NCBI RefSeq assembly: GCF_032854445.1
Contig: NC_088306.1
Span: 7,253,924 to 7,317,923 of the forward strand
Direction of reading: 5' to 3'
Length of the DNA stretch: 64,000 nucleotides
Origin: Liolophura sinensis
Taxonomy: Eukaryota > Mollusca > Polyplacophora > Chitonida > Chitonidae
The stretch's first letter is position 1. Every line of letters starts with the position of its first letter. The notes beneath the pieces are model-generated. The model saw only the letters and a list, made by a program, of their open reading frames with translations, did not search any database and was not told the DNA's origin. The position numbers and the translations under genes were made by a program. Shown here piece by piece: positions 33,320 through 45,462 of this stretch.

Positions 33320-34074
33320 AACCAGTGAAATACATGGTTATAAAAATAGACCACGCCTTCGCCGTTTTTATTTGTCCATTGTGTTGTATGTAGTTATAAA
33401 CATACTCCTCGCCTTTGCAGCTCCTATTTGTCTATTGCGTTGATGTCTTTTGAGCTTTTTTCGCTGAACTGAATTTTTAATGACCTCAGAATGCATGTTT
33501 GCAATCATTTATATTTTTTATGTCATCCGAGCGTCAGTAAAAGCTAAAACAGTGTTAAGGCAAATGTCAAGGGTGGCATCTTAAAAAAAAAACTACAGCA
33601 TACATTGAGCTCATTACCATTTAATAGGTGTCACATGCATGGTGGTTTTTTTGTCTATGCATGCAGGAACCTCAGCGTCTGACCATAGCTAAATCAATGT
33701 TAAGAAAAATGTCAACGGGATCTGCTTAAAACTACTAGATGCACTGATGCAATACTTCCACGTTGATTATGTGCCAAGATTTACAGTTAAAACGCCTTCT
33801 ATATTAAAAAAATTGTAATAAAATAAGAAGGCAGGTTTTTATTCCAATGAGTAATTGATGTTTTGCGTATAAGTGTCACGTTAACACAATTTATCTCAAG
33901 ACAGCCAATGTATTGAAAATAACCCATTACCGGAAATAACGATTGCATTATTAATGGTCTAACTTGGAACGCCCTTCACGGACTACGAGTGGTATACGAC
34001 TGTCGGACATGACCCTTGTATTTCCCACTGTTTTACTCGATTGTCTCTTTTGTCCCGACAAGATTCCAACTTTT
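33320..34074. other. Intergenic; one R1 piece
   Basis: No gene. 33960-34018 matches R1 (AACGCCCTTCACGGACTACG). Two similar short stretches near 33360-33440 contain CGCCTTCGCCG and CGCCTTTGCAG, perhaps a local duplication. Confidence 0.4.
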
Positions 34075-34219
34075 GTATTTATTTCACTGGTGTTTTATGC
34101 CGAATTCAAAAATATTTCACTTACATGTACATGGCGGTGACCAGTATTGCTGCTGCAGGAGACCGGGCAGGGTCCGGGTAAAACCCATGACCATCCGCGG
34201 GTTCCTGTTACCTTCTCCC
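34075..34219 (-). repeat. SINE-A, reverse, 5'-truncated
   Basis: TATTTATTTCACTGGTGTTT, TTCAAAAATATTTCACTTA and CCATGACCATCCGCGGG. Lies just left of repeat unit D2. Confidence 0.65.
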
Positions 34220-34329
34220 AAATACCAGTGATTTCAAATCTTTGAAGTGCCGCCACATATCAAAATCCTTACTTCTGTATAAATACCGTTACTGATTACG
34301 AACGTCAGTATCGGTCTGATATGTACATT

Positions 34330-35285
34330 TCATTACACGATGATTGGCAGTTTAAATGGACACTATTAGACACGGCCTATTGTCAGTTTACTTCAGTTAA
34401 TTCTAACGGTTCATGTTAATACCTAAATAGCATCACATCACACGACCCCTAGTACAATGGCTTAATTAGAATTACACTAAAACTGTTTTGGTTATTGCAA
34501 TGTTTTATATGTCACCGGTCTAGAGTCCCTCAAAATGATCTGTCGTTGCGATATTTTTAACGTCACCGGTCTAGAATTGCTGAAAATGATATGTCGCCAG
34601 CACATCTAATAAACAATAAAATTAAAACAACACAAATAGACCTGCAGCGAAAGTTGCTGGCAAACATTCCCGCGTACAAAATGTGAAATACCCAATATTA
34701 GCTGAACTTTAACCATAAAAGGGAAGGGTGGACGCAAACCATTGGGAAACTGAATGATGTTAGGCCGCTTCGAATTGCATGCACATCAGTACTGCAAGGA
34801 GATCAAACTTGTTAAGCAAATTCAGAAACTATAGAACCGTCTGTATAGTTGTGGGAAAACTCTACCTAGGGTAGCTTTAAAACATCAAGTTACTTTAATC
34901 TGAATTGAGCAATTGACGAATATTTACTGAAGGTCTGTCTACGTTAAAAAAGGCACACAAATAAAAGTGCTTTCCATGAGAATTCCCTTGGGCCAAACAA
35001 AAAGGCAGTGCAATCTCTGTTCCGATTCACAGTACATTGCATAGGCAAAGGCAGTTCTTGAAAAAGTGTTTGTCAGTTGATATTAAACAATGGCATATTT
35101 CTAAACTTGTATCAAAGGTAAAAAACGTGTTTTGTAAATTACCCATCATGTAGGTCAGTGTGACCTTGTTCGTGAATCAAAAACAATACAGAAAGCGCAC
35201 TCGGAGATGTCATGGACATTAGAGGGGTTTCATAAAATATAAAAAGCTCATTCAGAACAAAAAAAGGGGAGAGAGGTTGGTGAAG
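34330..35285. repeat. Repeat unit D2 (paralogue of 23780-24760)
   Basis: Same blocks and order as D1 with scattered substitutions and indels. It lacks the second arm of D1's 28-bp inverted repeat: near 34830 it reads GAAACTATAGAACCGTC instead. No coding capacity was seen. Confidence 0.8.
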
Positions 35286-36430
35286 TTGTATGTACATATG
35301 ACACTGACAGGCATTTCTCATAGACAGTTACTGCTAAGACAACAAAATGCTTTAAAGCTATAAAAACTTTATGCCACGACGTGAACGTCGATTTCTCACG
35401 ATAAACAAGACAATGCCTAACTGAGGCAAATGGTCTATCGTATCAATCGCAGATACACAATAAACAGGAAAGGAAAAAAACAGTAAATGAGGTCTCAAAC
35501 GTTAATACAAACTTTCGCAAGCTGTATACAAAACTAGGGCTTTGCAAAGCTACATGTAGCTGACTGAGTTAATTGGACCATTACCATATCAAGCTGCAGT
35601 TACCAGGAAAATTTTCATGTCGTCAATTTACATCACAGTTTTGGTATACACTTTTTCAGTTTATTAGTCCTGCTCCACGAAATCCTCGGTGTTCTGCCAG
35701 ATGCCGCGAATTTACACCCCTCCAGCGGTGTATTGCGCGCCACAACAGAAAGGGCCCAGTGCCCGGATGTACAAGTAAAAGGTTGTGGGCGTCATTACTT
35801 ACCATGTTAGGATGCCGATCGTCCTGCACGCTTCTATATACCCTTTTCCCGTATAAACTTACAGTTATGGAGTCTTTAAGTGACATGGATAAGCTTTAGA
35901 TAAGTTCAGGTCTATTTATGCCTTAAAAGTTTTTTTTATCTCTTCGAAAGAAATCAATAAGCGGTGACTTGGATGAGCTTTCGGCGTTGTAAGTTCATTA
36001 CCATGATCACAACATGTACATTAAAACTGTGAAAGTTAATTTTCGTGCATTTTACACACTGTGGTTTTATGAAAACGTAATATAAACAGTAAAGTGATTT
36101 GAATTAAGTTTATATCCATCGGTTGATGATATTGTGAACACTTCAGACAAACAATCCCAACATGAATGGGATCACAAGTTGGGATCAATCGTTGCTTTGA
36201 CCTTGACCTCCATGCATGTAAGTTGTATGAAAATTCTATATTACACTGTGGACAACAGATTTAAAGTGTCAGTACAAGAAAATGCATATCATCCGACAAT
36301 TTTTGAACGAAAAAGGACACCTATTCACAATGAGATAAAGTGTCCTATGTTAATTAAATTATGTTCCAAGCATTTCCTTTTGAGTTGATGATACTGGATG
36401 TGTTTTTTGTTTATTTCTCTACAATCACAG
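35286..36430. other. Intergenic, unrecognised open frames
   Basis: A 108-codon plus-strand frame at 35573-35899 and a 76-codon minus-strand frame inside it have no recognised domain. Further right is AT-rich and empty up to a possible acceptor (CAATCACAG) at 36430. Confidence 0.4.
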
Positions 36431-36975
36431 GACATTTTGTGCATGGGAGGAGAATATCCCTTTAGAGCACCAAGCGGAACGAGCAGAAGGACCAACTGCT
36501 CCAAGAGTATAAATCGAAACTGATTCTGTCAGGACATGTAATTCCGGATCCATTTTCACTACCAAACAGGTGGAGAAATCATCTAGAAATGAGAATGAGC
36601 TACCGACAACCGATCATGCAGAGAAATCTCTTAAAACAGTATTTCTTTTCGAGACTAACTCGATGAAGAAAGTTTGGAGAATTTAAACAAAGCCACAGTT
36701 TGTCAAGCAAAATGCCAAAAATTGAAAGTACAGGGGAAAGGCAGTTTAACAGCAAACATGTTCCACCGAATTTGCAGTCGTGCTAAGACATTGAAATCAG
36801 ACCAGACTGCTGATGCATCATCACCCATTAACACAGTAATGGGTAATACTAAAGTACTCCCAAAGAAAGGCCATGGGGCATTGTATTTCCATAGAGATTC
36901 CATGTGGATACTAAGCAAATCAAAGACGTTGACTACAGAAGTAGATCCCATACTCCGGGAATCATTATCAAGTGA
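36431..36975 (+). pseudogene. YqaJ-2: fragment of a second YqaJ/SWIM-type nuclease gene
   Basis: After an acceptor-like CAATCACAG, one frame encodes LLQEYKSKLILSGHVIPDPF with SLPNRW. This resembles the N-terminal part of the animal SWIM plus YqaJ proteins (a helix, then PDPF, then a W). Further on (36674-36975) is KGSLTANMFHRICSRAKTLK with SSPINTVMGNTKVLPKK, resembling the start of a YqaJ exonuclease domain (RLTAS-type motif, then a run to KHG). The SWIM finger and the nuclease core with its LEIKCP-type motif are absent. It differs clearly from the copy at 58-60 kb and so is another subfamily. The call is by resemblance only. Confidence 0.42.
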
Positions 36976-37489
36976 CTAACGGCTTTATTTCAAAAAATAT
37001 AAATGATGTATTCCACTGTTTATATATACAGGAGCCAAATATTGCTGGTGTTTTCCTGTAGCCACGTTATTACATCGCAATACAATTAGAATGTCATAAA
37101 CGATTATGGAAAAATTATAGTCTTAAGCAGTATGTAGATTTGAAAGTTCCAGCGCAGCTTAAACATGTATCCGCATGGAACTACAATCCCTCGTCAGGAT
37201 GTAATCCAGTGCTGTTACGGTATTGAATAGCGTGAGAACCCAATAGCCGTGGTGATGTTCTTACATGAATTATATGATTGTATACGTTTGGAACAAACCC
37301 ACCTTAACAACATGCAGGATGGTGCAGTTCCCGGCAATGTGTGTGTGCTGATGACATAACCGTCGCTTCATTTTAACAAGTTGTGTTTTTAACATCCCGA
37401 TACTATCAGACTAATATAAAATGATATAAAAGCCCGGAGAAGACAAATGATTGTTGAAAAATTGAGTGTGGTACCGTGCTTATGGTCAC
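36976..37489. other. Intergenic, nothing recognised
   Basis: Right flank of the YqaJ-2 fragment; no motif seen. Confidence 0.45.
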
Positions 37490-37905
37490 ATTTTTCTCGG
37501 TTAAGGTTTTATGCTAAATGTCCACATAAATGCTTAAATAATAACAAAGTACACGCCGCTTAGCACGATGTCTTAGGCAGAATTAGGTAAAAATAGTGAT
37601 GTAAGTTGCGACATGTCAGACGTCATTAGCCTATTACTTGCAGTATAGTCACTAAAACTAGAGCATTGACGACGGTGTGATAATTGGCAAATGGTCACAC
37701 GTAACCGGTGAAATTTACCTCAATTAAGGTTTTACTCTAAAATGTTCATGTAAATTTTAAAACAGTACCAAATTACAGGCCTCGTATGTAGCGCCTTAAG
37801 TAGAATTTCATGTAGGTAAAAATGTGGTGATGTTAACATTCAATTTGTTATATGTTACTGGTCTATATTTGCTCAAAATGCTACGTCATCACATTGATAA
37901 ACAAT
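37490..37905 (+). repeat. R2 dispersed repeat, two partial copies in tandem
   Basis: 37490-37640 (GGTTAAGGTTTTATGCTAAA, GCAGAATTAGGTAAAAA) and 37716-37905 (CAATTAAGGTTTTACTC, TACTGGTCTATATTTGCTC) repeat the same blocks. Between them, 37660-37710 is a single arm of the 33134-33319 foldback. Related reverse copies are at 63446-63834. Parts match the left ends of D1 and D2. Confidence 0.65.
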
Positions 37906-39340
37906 ACAGACCAGCCCTCGACGAAATAATTCCATTGATCTTTCTGACTGTCCCTGTGCATATACATGAATGCGAAAACGTACACCGCCCCTGGCACCAC
38001 GGCGTATGCAGAACAACGGTGAAAAGGGCGAATTAATTAGATGCAACTGAATTATTCAAGATTCCGTTGTTGTCATCATATTTAATATACAATTACGTTA
38101 CAACAGTTTAAAGGGGCCGAGCCTCAAGGATGCTTAGTGAGTCAGCAGAATCATGGTTAAAGAGATGGTTATCGCCGAAGAAAAAATGTTCTGTTATCTA
38201 CATGAACTGGTGACTTCCAGATGCCTTCTAACATGTATCTCCCATTCAATGAACAATCCGATGTGCAGTTTTGTTCGGGTTTCCCTTCGATCATAAAGTT
38301 ACTCAAGTTAGAAACATGGCCGCTGACATTTTACACTACATTATGGACAAAAGGAATATCGTGTTTGGTTTACTAGAATTATAATTCTAACTCATATTGT
38401 TTACATCTGCGAACCACGAGTGAACGTGGAGAGTCCTTGCGCTGTCTCATTTGCATGTTAACTTGTCGGACTGACACTTTACACCAGTAACACATTCCCC
38501 GTACAGTTCTCTTGATTGACATTTCTTCAACTAAGCAGATTTAGTTAGGAGTCAAATGTAACTCAATTTCGTATTAAGTTGAACCAAATGAAAAATTGTT
38601 TATTTCTTTTGGCGGCATGTCCCTATAATGCAGGAATGCAATATAATGTTGGAATACAATACAAATCACTGCAACCTGGAGAGCAAAACCAGAGCAGTGG
38701 CGAATGTGTGGTAGTCGACTAGCAACACTATATAAAGCTATCCTTCACGGAAGATGTAAACATACATGTACATGCTTTCCCAGATTTCATTAATTTCATC
38801 TAATGACGCAGGATGAAAAATTCATGATGTATGACGTTTCACTGTGGCACTGTTGTCAAACACTTACGCGTGTAGCTGCACCTTGTAGGAAGCCACGAAA
38901 ACATCATACCGACAAAATTATGATCTTGATATGAGCGAAGACTTGAGCAACTGCTGATAAAATCAGCTGCAGGGCTATTCAATACACCATATTTTAAAGA
39001 ATGAATCAAAACGCAATTGACAGTGGAGGGCACGATGAAATCTTCGCCTGAAACATAGTTGAGTAGCCAAGAATTTTAATATCTGCAGTGACAAGGTCCC
39101 TGTCTGCACATAATGTCCAGTCTCACAAGTGTGATGGCCGAGAAGCCGTAAATATGATTCCTTTGCTGGCATAAACCTACCAATTATAAACAGGTCTCGG
39201 TCGAGTCGCCTTGGGAGATACGCCAAGATGCCATAGGGCAGTACATACTATTAATCAGGATTTGGTTGGGTTTATTGATTTTTGACTACCGTTAAAAATC
39301 ATAGATCAGTGAAAATGGTTCTTAATTTTCTTGAGGAGTT
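37906..39340. other. Intergenic, nothing recognised
   Basis: Two overlapping minus-strand open frames (38839-39033 and 38975-39226) are unassigned. 38680-38730 weakly resembles the foldback arm of R2. Confidence 0.4.
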
Positions 39341-39541
39341 GAGGGGTAGTATAAGATAAGTTTATATTTGAGGAGTAGTATAAGATAAGTTTATATTTGA
39401 GGAGTAGTATAAGATAAGTTTATATTTGAGGAGTAGTATAAGATAAGTTTATATTTGAGGAGTAGTATAAGATAAGTTTATATTTGAGGAGTAGTATAAG
39501 ATAAGTTTATATTTGAGGAGTAGTATAAGATAAGTTTATAT
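39341..39541. repeat. Minisatellite, 7 copies of a 29-bp unit
   Basis: AGGAGTAGTATAAGATAAG followed by TTTATATTTG recurs at 39342, 39371, 39400, 39429, 39458, 39487 and 39516. Internal copies look identical; the first differs by one base. Uniformity suggests recent expansion. Confidence 0.97.
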
Positions 39542-40159
39542 CGCAACCACAATGCGCTCAAATGTCGCGCAAGCGTCCCCTGGCCGTAACTTGTAAGTTA
39601 ATATTTGGACCCACTTAAATCTACTTAAATCTACAAGCCTCAATCGTCCAGGCCATTTCTATTGCCTGGAGGCGTAAAGTAGCATGATGGGAACGGTAAA
39701 AATAAATGGCATATATAACCATTTAAAAAGACCAAACAAGTAAGCGTGAACACACAGATAAATTCAACACGTGATTGAACAGTTAAATATAGACAATGCA
39801 ACATATAAACAGTATACAAAACACTGTAAACAAAACGTCACATCCAGCAGTATTCGGAAAAAAGTACGTCACATCACAAAGAGACGATGAGCAATACAAA
39901 GCCTACTACAAGAATCATAATGGCCTGGCCTCGGCAATATTTCAGCCATATCGTGGCGGCATAAAGTTCAAAACAGAAGCCAGTGAATGGTTTCGATATG
40001 ATAAGAGCATCGAAAATGAAACAACAATGGTCTCACATGTTTATAATCCAGATAAAAATAGCCCAAACCATTATAACGTCGAAAACCACTAAGTTTTTAT
40101 AATAGTTCATCTAGAAGACTATACGTTCATGTCTTTCTTTCTATTTATAATATCAGTGA
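39542..40159. other. Intergenic
   Basis: 39796-40092 is a 99-codon frame that includes a short repeat-like stretch (CTCGGCAATATTTCAGCCAT), so I do not call it a gene. Confidence 0.4.
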
Positions 40160-40330
40160 ATAAATGCTTGGGGTTTAACTTAACAACTTTATAGTTATGA
40201 GAACGAGGAGTGATAAAGTGTGTGCATAAACATCCTGTGTCACATTATACTAACATCGGGGCAACCAATCCTTTCTCCCTATAACTAATGGAAATGCTTG
40301 GATGTTTAGCTTTAAGCTAGTGTGACGTTT
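40160..40330 (-). repeat. SINE-C-like fragment
   Basis: CTTGGGGTTTAACTTAACAA at the left, then GTCACATTATACTAACATCG and GGGGCAACCAATCC resemble the SINE-C body at 12245-12551. Diverged and headless. Confidence 0.4.
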
Positions 40331-42362
40331 TCGGTCATTAACAAATGTTTCTAATACACGGCAGTACGTACTGTAGCGGTTTTTTCTTTCTGTCCATACC
40401 GACTTTTCTTAGAATTCCGATCGTGACAGTATATGACAGACCCGTATAGTACGGTAGCAATAGTAGACTTTTGGCGCGGAAAGGTGGGTGCTTGATGAGA
40501 TTGATTTAGATAAAGACTACCGGCATCAAAGCGAAGCGAAACATGGCGTAGCAGGAAAACGTTGAGCCGGAGTTTTGACGTTTATCTTTGGGTTTATTTC
40601 TAGCAAGGTCGGCCAAACAATATGTAGGTATTACATAATGTAGAAACATTCAGAATATAACTTCGGTGGAGCGCTCCAAGCGCTTCAGAGTGATCTCGCC
40701 TGTCGACATGTTAAAGCACTACGATGTGGTAGGGCGAGACTATTGTAACGCCAGCCTAGAACTGTACTAGCTTGCTCATAGCGAGCACATTGGTGAGAGG
40801 CTTTTGAGTCATTGTGCTGGGCTAGCACGCTAAACACTTACACATATGCCCCTTATTAACTTAAAATATATTACAACTTTTAACAGCTGTTTGTCATTAA
40901 TAACAAACGTTATACACGTGGCATTTCTTTCGTTTTGCCCTCTCTAACTTTTGAATCATCACCTGGATCTTTCCTTTTTGCAAACAGAAGAACCTTGATA
41001 CCGGTTCGTATGCCTTCTACAGAACGTTTGCGAGAAAATTATTCGTTAAACGAATGAATGACCATATTTTTCAAATGAGCTGTCTGAAAAAATGTGAAGC
41101 TGATAAGGTCTTGACTCGGTTCTGTGAAATGATCAGGTGCACATCGTTTGAAATGGAATGGTCAAAATGTCTGCATGTACTGTCAAGTCTTCAGTTCTTT
41201 TCTTTTGAACTTTGAAATTATCATTGGCTCACTTGTCAAGTAAAACGGAAGACGGTGACCGTCGGGTAAGACGGGGAATAAGAGGGACAAAATGCACCTT
41301 CCTTGATGCAGTTTATCTGTCCATGATATTACGAAAGCATGTGGCGCTGAAGTGTCTCCACGGAATACTTTCACAAAAGTTTCCTCCTTCGTACACAACG
41401 GCACCCGATGGATTGACGACACGAACGGTGTATATTTACATAAGCATTTCCATGAAAGTCGACCCCGAGTGCGTGAATACCGAATGGCACCGAGACAAAA
41501 ATCTTTGCAGCAACAAAAGTCTAGCATGACGGGAATTCAAATTACCCTGTTTTTCTCTTCTTCATTTGAAATCTCCCTTTCAGATGTCTGTAGGGAGAGA
41601 CGGACTAAAATGAATTGGCAGTGATATACGGGTCTGAAGTCTTTTCACAGGAACACAGGTTGTGTGACATGCATACAAAGAGCATAAACGTGTGGTAATG
41701 TTGGTTTTGTTAACCCACCTACGATGGATAGCCGGGGTGGGGTGGGGGTAGGGGGGGGGGGGTTTACACTGAAGCTGTACTTCTTTATGGTAAAATATTC
41801 TTCTCACATCTAAAGCCATTTCCTGCTTTCCGATTTAAATATGTTCTCGCCACCGTATGGGTGAAATATTGCCAATGTTACGTTAAGCCATAATCATTCA
41901 CTCATTCATTCTTTACGGAAAAATTGAATCTAGCCAATGTACATAAGTTTGGCATTACAAGACCCGTTTACTATAAAAGGTAGCTAATAACACGATGTTA
42001 ACTATATTGGGCTTTTTTAGTTAAGATGAGACGCTCAGCAGTTTATTGTGCGAATGACTGATGTAACTTTTTGTGGAATAAATCCATAAGCCGAGGTGAA
42101 CTAAGCACTGCTCAAACGTTTTCATGAAACGTTGAGAATACAATATAAAGTCATGAGCAAGGACCGGGCGCGATGTATCATCACATGACTCCCTTCAGTG
42201 ACGGGTAGCAAGTACATTTTTTTGTTGAAAACATAACGGCAGAACTGTCATTGACATAAAGAGTGGAATACGGCATGGCATTTTCATGTTAAATTGGAAG
42301 GAACACGCATGTAGTTAGCGACTAGCCAAATTCCGAAAAAAAAAACTTGCCAAAACGATAGA
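40331..42362. other. Intergenic, SINE scrap and G-rich tract
   Basis: 40780-40835 is a SINE-A head fragment on the minus strand (CATTGGTGAGAGGC, TAGCACGCTAA). 41727-41763 is strongly G-rich. Opposed open frames at 41183-41529 are unassigned. 41846-41905 is a short repeat tail (GTGAAATATTGCCAATG, then CATTCACTCATTCATTC). Confidence 0.45.
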
Positions 42363-42516
42363 GTGCGGCCAGCATTATGGTGGGAGGAAACCGGACAGAA
42401 CCTGGGGTAAACTCACAACCATTCGCAGGTGGCTAGAAGAGCTGATCTCTGAGCGACCGCAATGGTGGGAGGCTTCTGGGCCATTGTGCCGCGATGGCGT
42501 GCTAACCCCTTCAGCA
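42363..42516 (-). repeat. SINE-A, reverse, tail missing
   Basis: GCGGCCAGCATTATGGTGGG, then CTCACAACCATTCGCAGG, then GCGACCGCAATGG and GTGCTAACCCCTTC. An internal deletion removes the B-box part; the tail is also lost. Confidence 0.65.
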
Positions 42517-42956
42517 AAGGGAGGCCTCCCAAAATTATTCAAAGCACTAGGTGTGTGTATGTTTTTAAGGGGTCCACAGTATACAACTTGTAAACGGTGG
42601 TAGATCACCATTGATTGTACAGTGGCGAAAAGACGTACAAAGTATGCTAGGGACCTAATTTATGGATGCTTGTTGGAACCAATAATGAGTATTTTGAAGA
42701 ATAACGGAACGTTTATTTGTAAAGAGTGTATTTATTACTTGACGTGACAATTTGCTGTCGCGATTCATGGAAAATTCGACACTTGCACAGTATGGATTTT
42801 GCTCATATTCGGCACAGGTTCTACACTGTCTACTATAGTTAAGTTGTTTGACCGCGTCCATATCTATATGGTAACACAGAAAAGTCTATATAGAAATTAT
42901 AAGAATTCTATGTTGTAGAATTCCGTAGATCACTGAAAAGTTTCACGTAATACACA
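42517..42956. other. Intergenic, nothing recognised
   Basis: Left flank of the TIR element at 42957. A 68-codon frame at 42655-42861 (minus) is unassigned. Confidence 0.45.
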
Positions 42957-43563
42957 AGTAGTGTAACTCTGAAAAATCGAATTCATTTTAAACTCAGTAT
43001 TTCAGCATTTTATTATGTCATCATCAGGAGTAATATAAAGCAACAACATATACTAGTATATTGGGCTAGGAAGTGTACGCTTAACATGTCTAAATACACA
43101 TTTATCACTGGTCTGGCATTTTGTTTAAGGATACTCTTTGTCTTCGTAGATGCAGGCCTAACCTGAAGCATGGGTTAAAAGCAACTAAAGAACTCAGCGG
43201 TTATTTCCGCTAGAACCAACCTCCCTCGCCCCCTCGCCCACATTTTCCTGTACTTGTTCTGCTGTAAACCCCATATCATGTAACATATCTTCAATATTTT
43301 CCTAAGTGTTTACTAGGTCAGGTTAACTGATCTTATTTTGTTTGCTTTGTTTCAACATGTATCTGTCACCATGGGCTTTGATACCCTGTCTAGACCATTG
43401 AACTTTATGTTTTTCTTGCTTCTATGATCTTATGTACTCTGTGCACTACAACCACGTTATGATGTCGTTGACGCCAGTTTTATATTACTCCTGATGATGG
43501 CATACTTAAATGCCAAAATACTGAGTCAAAGTAAAGCTTTGGTTTTTCGGAGTTACACAAATA
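42957..43563. mobile_element. Non-autonomous element with ~85-bp terminal inverted repeats
   Basis: 42957-43041 (GTGTAACTCTGAAAAATCGA, then CTCAGTATTTCAGCATTTTA) pairs with the reverse complement of 43480-43563 (GTGTAACTCCGAAAAACC, CTCAGTATTTTGGCATTTA). The inner ends share ATCATCAGGAGTAATATAAA. Total about 600 bp with no coding capacity, so MITE-like. The target duplication is not clear. Read outward, each repeat contains CTGATGATG, a short stem, and (in one) GAAATACTGAGT. Confidence 0.7.
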
Positions 43564-43834
43564 TATAAAATTGATTTTAGTCTTTTACGTCCGACTTTTA
43601 CCCGAAAATTGCGAAATTTTAACTGGGTTTAACAATGCTGGTCTACTTCATGTTATTTTGAATGTATAACCTGAAAAGCTTTTACTGCCTCCTGATCCTC
43701 AAGACATTCATTGTAAAAAGGCGCTTAAGGGCTGACGCAGCAGTCGGGCTATGCTTAGTCTTAAGCCGTCGTGAATGTCAAGCTCTTAAGCCAGCGTTAA
43801 CGTTGGCTCTAAGCTCACGTCTATACTTCTAAAA

Positions 43835-44105
43835 TTTAATTATTTTAATTATATGATTGGTGTTTTATGCCGTACTCAAGAATATTTCACTTATACGACG
43901 GCGGTCAGCATTATGGTGGGAGGAAATCGGGTGGAGTCCGGGGGAACCCACGACCATCCGCAGGTTGCTGCAAGACCTTCCCACTTACGGCCGGAGAGGA
44001 AGTCAGCATGAGCCGACTTGAACTCACAGCGACCGCATTGGTGAGGGGCTTCTGGGTCATTATGCCTGCGCTAGCGCGCTAATCAACTGAGCCACGGAGG
44101 CCCCA
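43835..44105 (-). mobile_element. SINE-A, full length, 16-bp TSD
   Basis: On the minus strand: head GGCCTCCGTGGCTCAGTTGA with TTAGCGCGCTAGC, B box GAGTTCAAGT, core GGATGGTCGTGGG, tail GTGAAATATTCTTGAGTACG. It is flanked by GTCTATACTTCTAAAA (43819-43834) and GTCTATACGTCTAGAA (44106-44121), a 16-bp duplication with two differences, implying moderate age. Confidence 0.92.
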
Positions 44106-45462
44106 GTCTATACGTCTAGAAAGCATGGCCTACATCTAGACCTGAAGGAGAAGTCCTTTCACTTTCACTTTTGATGAAATACAGACGGTCTGTTGTTTCT
44201 GAAATCATCTCAAGTTGAAATACCATGTCACTAGAAGCACGAATAATAGGAAAGTGCATCATTTTTATATGGGCTTCATCTTTTAACAAACCTAGCAGAG
44301 GGTATGAGAAATTAGGGAAACACTGTGAATCCCGCAGAACAGGTACAGGAGGGTAACAGTGATTCATTTTTACAAGTATTTGTTACAGGCCTATTTCTAA
44401 AGGCGGTGATGAAAAAACTGGCTATTTCGGCAAGTGCGCTCCGTTTTAATGTCTCGAGATGTTCCAGATATTTTTACCACTTTTACAAGAAACTATTTTA
44501 ACAAAGTCCATAATTTTGCTGTTCTACATTGTACATTATTTACATCCTCATCTTTTAGATTTCATCCCGAAATATTTAAAAGTACCAATGGACTAATATT
44601 AGATGTTCTACACGGTGTAAAATCAGAAGTTTGTATTGATTACGAAAACGTTGCGACAAAACCAACAACAGGAAGGCAACGAAAGAATCACTCTAGGTTA
44701 TGAAGCCATATTTGAACTTCTTGAATCTACAACGGCAGTTTTGGAGGGATCCGCCATCTTCCTGGCCGGCAGCCACATTGCAGATGGAGTTTTTTAATTT
44801 TAAACTAAGTCATGCTCCAACGATGTTTCGACAGTAGACAGTTTAGTATTTTTGATACTCCTGTCCTGTTAAAACGTCTACTACAAGACCAACTTCCTGG
44901 TGGCGATAATTATTATTAAACACCTGATTCTCACCCTCAACATTCGTACGAACTGAAATAAGACATTGCTTGCAATACACCGCCAGCGTCCCTTTCACCC
45001 GAAAGTGTGCCATAATGTACAGTTTTCAATAAAATCGGGGAGTGACAGGAAAATAGAACAAAGGAAGAACGGACATACTTAAAAGAATACGACTTGTAAT
45101 CACGCTTAAAAGAAACTGAAACGGGCAAAACTGCAACAGTTGTGGAAGAGAGCAGCTGGAAATTAAGGCCAAAAAAGATCGCATTGCTGGAAAAAAATCC
45201 GAAATTACGCCTGCAATGGTATATCATGGATTGTGCAGGAAGGTCGTGACATGGACGTGGAAGTCGCATTCTACCAAGCAAGTTTAGTCATTTCAGGTTT
45301 TCCAAATTAGTTCTTATCCAACCGGTCAAAGACAACAAATTTTGCACTCTTTCCCGCATCGGATGAAGTCAATTTCCGTGGAGCAGTTGACTACCAGCTT
45401 ACAACAACTAATTCTGGAAGCAGGGGACACCGTGTAAGTCAGTTTGTCATTTGCAATTAAGT
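44106..45462. other. Intergenic, nothing recognised
   Basis: Open frames at 44434-44703 (plus, 89 codons) and 44937-45281 (minus, 114 codons) have no recognised motif. Confidence 0.4.

Noticed and set aside
43480-43563. Hammerhead ribozyme as an ncRNA feature
   Set aside because: CTGATGA is present but the GAAA box reads AAAA in this copy and flanking stems could not be assigned; kept only as a speculative finding.
42957-43563. Solo LTR of a retrotransposon
   Set aside because: The ends are inverted over about 85 bp and not TG/CA-bounded, which fits a TIR element better.
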